From Lunularia cruciata (lineage: Eukaryota > Streptophyta > Marchantiopsida > Lunulariales > Lunulariaceae), in assembly GCA_948567375.1 (NCBI GenBank), contig OX419762.1, positions 59,104,841 to 59,168,840 on the forward strand: a DNA stretch of 64,000 bases, read 5' to 3'. The notes under the pieces were generated by a model, which was not told the DNA's origin, did not search any database, and saw only the letters and a program-made list of their open reading frames with translations. Below, piece by piece: positions 61,400-64,000 of the stretch. The position numbers and the translations under genes are program-made. Position 1 is the first letter of the stretch; each line of letters starts with the position of its first letter.

Positions 61400-61789
61400 C
61401 TAGTATTCTTCCTTCCCTCGCTTCTCTTCTTCCTTATTGAGCCCGTAAGGCCACAAGGTACATTAATTGGCAATCTTTTTTTACAAAGTATTTTCCACCT
61501 CTTCCTCTTCAATACGCCCCTCCATGTTATTCAAAGATTGCTTGTATGAAGACCGGGGGCCTTTAGGGAAACAAGTGCGACAATTGGTAGATATGTGCCC
61601 AATACGGCCACAATTGTAACAACGGCGTTGTTCTCCTCGAGTTCCTTCTCCTTGTGGGACTCCATCTCTTTGTTCTTCTACCCATCCACGCTCCTCTTGA
61701 AGCTGTTGTGCTCCTCGATCTAGAAATTGAAGGTTGCTTTATTCCATTGGTATGGGTCCACCCATGTGTGGCATTTCTGCCCAATAATA

Positions 61790-62372
61790 TAGCTAGATAT
61801 ATGATTTAAAGGTGAGAATTGGTTTGGTAACATCTAGAAGGATGTTACACATGATGGACTTAATAGATCAGAAAGAGGTATCACCAAAAGAGGGCTTCTA
61901 CTAATAGAGTAGGAACCAAAATATACTTAAAATATTTAAATGCAATTTTAGAGGCCTAAATGGATGAATTAGGCCTCAAAAATATGCACATTCCTCCCCT
62001 CCACCATTTGGAGAAAGACTGGCCCTCCTTCTTCCCTGGTTTGTCTTATTGAGAGCTTTCCAATGGTACCTCTCCCATGTGATTCTAAGATTCCTACATG
62101 AAGATTCCCTAAAAGATTCCCTTTGGTCAAAGCTTGTTTGACCAACTAGATAGGACCAGGACCAACATGTCACCCATCCAAGTAAATAATCCAAGGGTGG
62201 AGCTTGCTGACATGTCACCTATCTATGTGCCTAATCTTATGGTGTAGCTTCCTTGGAGGAGATCCTCGTTGTCTATATAATAAAGAGAAGGTGCTCCTTT
62301 AGGGCATCGGACTTTGAGTGTGAAACTTATGTTTATACATCTATGTCTCCTTGATATCCTTGCAACATTACA
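61790..62372 (+). mobile_element. Partial family A LTR, plus orientation
   Basis: Begins within U3 (ATAGCTAGATATATGATTTAAAGG) and runs to the LTR end CTTGCAACATTACA, with a TATA-like CTATATAATAAAGAG near 62272. It joins A2 gag on the left and B2 RNase H on the right. Its orientation is opposite to A2, so it is not simply A2's 5' LTR; a separate insertion or a rearrangement is implied. Confidence 0.7.
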
Positions 62373-64000
62373 TCCTCCCATTGATGATGTCAACTCTTCA
62401 TGTGTTCCAAATGTAATGTCTACAACAAGGGTTTGTGATCGGGTCACATGATCACCTATTTTCCCAAGAGACAATGCCTCCATACCTTGGTGGCATATAC
62501 CATTGCTAGTTGTACCTGATCTTGTGTAGAGTAATTCCTTTCAATGGTGTTTAATTGGTGAGACACAAAGGCAATGAGAGGTAACCCATATGGGAATTCT
62601 TGTTGCAACATAGCTCCAATGACAAAGTTAGAAGCATCAAAATCAACCACATAAGGTAGTTGAGGATCATATGGTTGAAGAATGGATCTTGGGGACACCA
62701 CATGTTTCAACTTCTGGAATGCTTCTTCATGCTTGGCGGTCCACTGAAAGATTGAGTTCTTCTCCAAGAGGTCAATCAATGGTGCTGCAACATGCGCACA
62801 ATAGTGGATGAACCATTAGTAAAAACTTGCCAATCCATTAAATGCATGCACTTCTATGGCATCCTTTGAAGTAGGACAATCAATAATGGCCTTGATTTTC
62901 TCCTCTTCCATCTTGATCCCTTCTAATGAGATCTTATGACCCAAGAAGGTGACTTCTTTCTGCCAAAAGGCACACTTTGACTTCTTGCCGTAAAACTTCC
63001 ATTGGCATAGTTGTCTTAGGACTTCTCACATGTGATTTGCATGTTTCACCTCTGTCTTACTATAGATTAAAATCTCATCCAAGAACACCACCACTTACTG
63101 ATCCAATACTCTGTCCAACACCCAATGCATCTGATCCATCAAGACTATTGGAGCATTAGTGAACCCAAAACGTAGAACTCTCCATTCAAAATGCCCATAC
63201 CTTGTGCAAAAGATAGTCTTTTGCACCTCTTCTTTATCAATGGGGATTTACCAATAGCTATTGCAAAGATCTAACTTGGACAAGTATTGTGCTCCACTCA
63301 ATTGATCAAGCAAGTCATCAATTTGAGGCAAAGGATATGCATTCTTCATTGTTTGTTTATTGAGCCCATGGTAATCAATATAAAATGAAGTCCTCCATCC
63401 TTCTTTGGAACAAAAGTACTAGTATTCCCCAAGGAGATGTACTATGTTAGATGAAGTCCTTCTCTAACAACTTTGTAAGGGTTGTTCATAACTCCTCCAA
63501 CTCCTTTGGTGAGAGTCAATAGATTGGTCTACCCACTAGAGTACTCCTTGGCACTAACAACTAAAGGGCATACCACAATCAAAGAGTTAATCCCCTTGGC
63601 GGATCATCCAAAAACACATCTGCAAACTCTTGAAATATTTGATCAACCATTGCTTGATGAGGCTCCTAGCTATCCTCAAATTCTCCTTGTGCAATTAGCT
63701 TGATCCACATCGTGAAAACACACTTATCTTCCTCTAAAGCTTGCTCTATAGTTATTTCACTAATAAAATTCCCATCAAAGGACTTATCTTCCTTCAAAGC
63801 TTGCTCTATTGTTACTTTCTTGACAAACTTCCCATCTTGGGATTGAGTATTCTTAGGTGTCTTACTCAACGGTGCCAGGCAACCTAATATGAAATTTTTA
63901 CCTTGGTATTGTACTTGAATTTGTCATGGTCCAATCAAATTGAACCTTATAACATTCAAGCCAAGGCAACCCCAAAATGATATTATAGTGTAGAGTAGTC

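Larger units (their letters stand above)
49583..61789 (-). mobile_element. A2: family A chromovirus, minus strand, split by A3 and a solo B LTR
   Basis: 3' LTR 49583-50317 (long form), polypurine tract complement at 50320-50332, chromodomain about 50400-50530 (VDYLVQWKGYPLFEAT), integrase C-terminal part 50577-50789, integrase up to 51259. After the nested A3 come the rest of integrase (58580-59180), RNase H (59186-59691), reverse transcriptase (59884-60567), protease (about 60835-61020), a solo B LTR (61033-61399) and gag with a zinc knuckle (CYNCGRIGHISTNC, about 61570-61625). Its own 5' LTR is not recognised in place; a partial plus-oriented A LTR follows. RT is readable over ~225 codons, but the element is broken, with about ten breaks or more. 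Confidence 0.83.
47934..64000 (-). mobile_element. B2: family B chromovirus, minus strand, holding nested family A elements
   Basis: Read from right to left. Protease (63870-64000, cut by the window edge), linker repeats (63666-63869), reverse transcriptase/RNase H (about 62456-63500), then nested A elements (49583-62372), then integrase core and C-terminal part (about 49580-48660), chromodomain (about 48600-48461, with VLWKEYPFHNATWEP), polypurine tract (complement of CCTCCACT near 48410) and the 3' LTR (47934 to about 48407). Same family as B1. The 5' LTR lies outside the window. Broken in many places. No clear target-site duplication was found where the A block enters B2. Confidence 0.82.

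Overview
The window is nuclear DNA from a land plant. Two intron-containing genes of plant type are present: a TRM/LONGIFOLIA-type microtubule-associated protein and the HEAT-repeat protein TTI1. The rest is dominated by plant-type Ty3/gypsy chromoviruses primed by initiator-Met tRNA. Protein divergence from flowering-plant relatives, short introns (100-330 bp) and long GA/CT-rich leaders with trinucleotide repeats would fit a bryophyte such as a moss, but the species cannot be fixed from the sequence.

Layout. 0.1-0.85 kb is a decayed ~180-bp tandem array. 2.0-4.6 kb is the purine-rich promoter/leader zone of the TRM-type gene, whose five coding exons run 4630-9634 (+). 9.6-18.4 kb is a long interval with no recognisable gene. 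18465-25779 (-) is TTI1, reconstructed here as 17 exons that join in phase (1407 aa). At about 27.89 kb the composition changes abruptly from balanced to strongly AT-rich, ~70 bp after a perfect 23-bp hairpin. From there to the right edge no host gene was recognised.

The right 36 kb is a retroelement graveyard with two chromovirus families, called A and B here. Family A LTRs run TGTAATAC...GTATTACA, about 590 or 730 bp. Family B LTRs are 367 to ~474 bp and rich in heat-shock-element-like motifs. From 42.9 kb onward the elements are nested up to five deep: A1(+) is entered by B2(-), which holds A2(-), which holds A3(-), whose 5' LTR holds a solo A LTR; a solo B LTR sits in A2 as well. Several insertions keep 5-bp target-site duplications. 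All copies are broken fossils. Between 27.9 and 39 kb lie more A LTRs (one solo, and one pair in inverted orientation), a dispersed repeat named C here (three copies), several ~60-bp tandem duplications, and an unidentified coding-like fossil on the minus strand.

The two host genes are unrelated in role (cytoskeletal organisation; maturation of PIKK kinases) and there is no operon-like link between them. I saw no wholly new gene system. The strongest leads are the heat-shock-element clusters in the family B LTRs, the inverted and nested LTR arrangement, the hairpin at the composition boundary, and a tandem serine/arginine repeat in the TRM-type protein.
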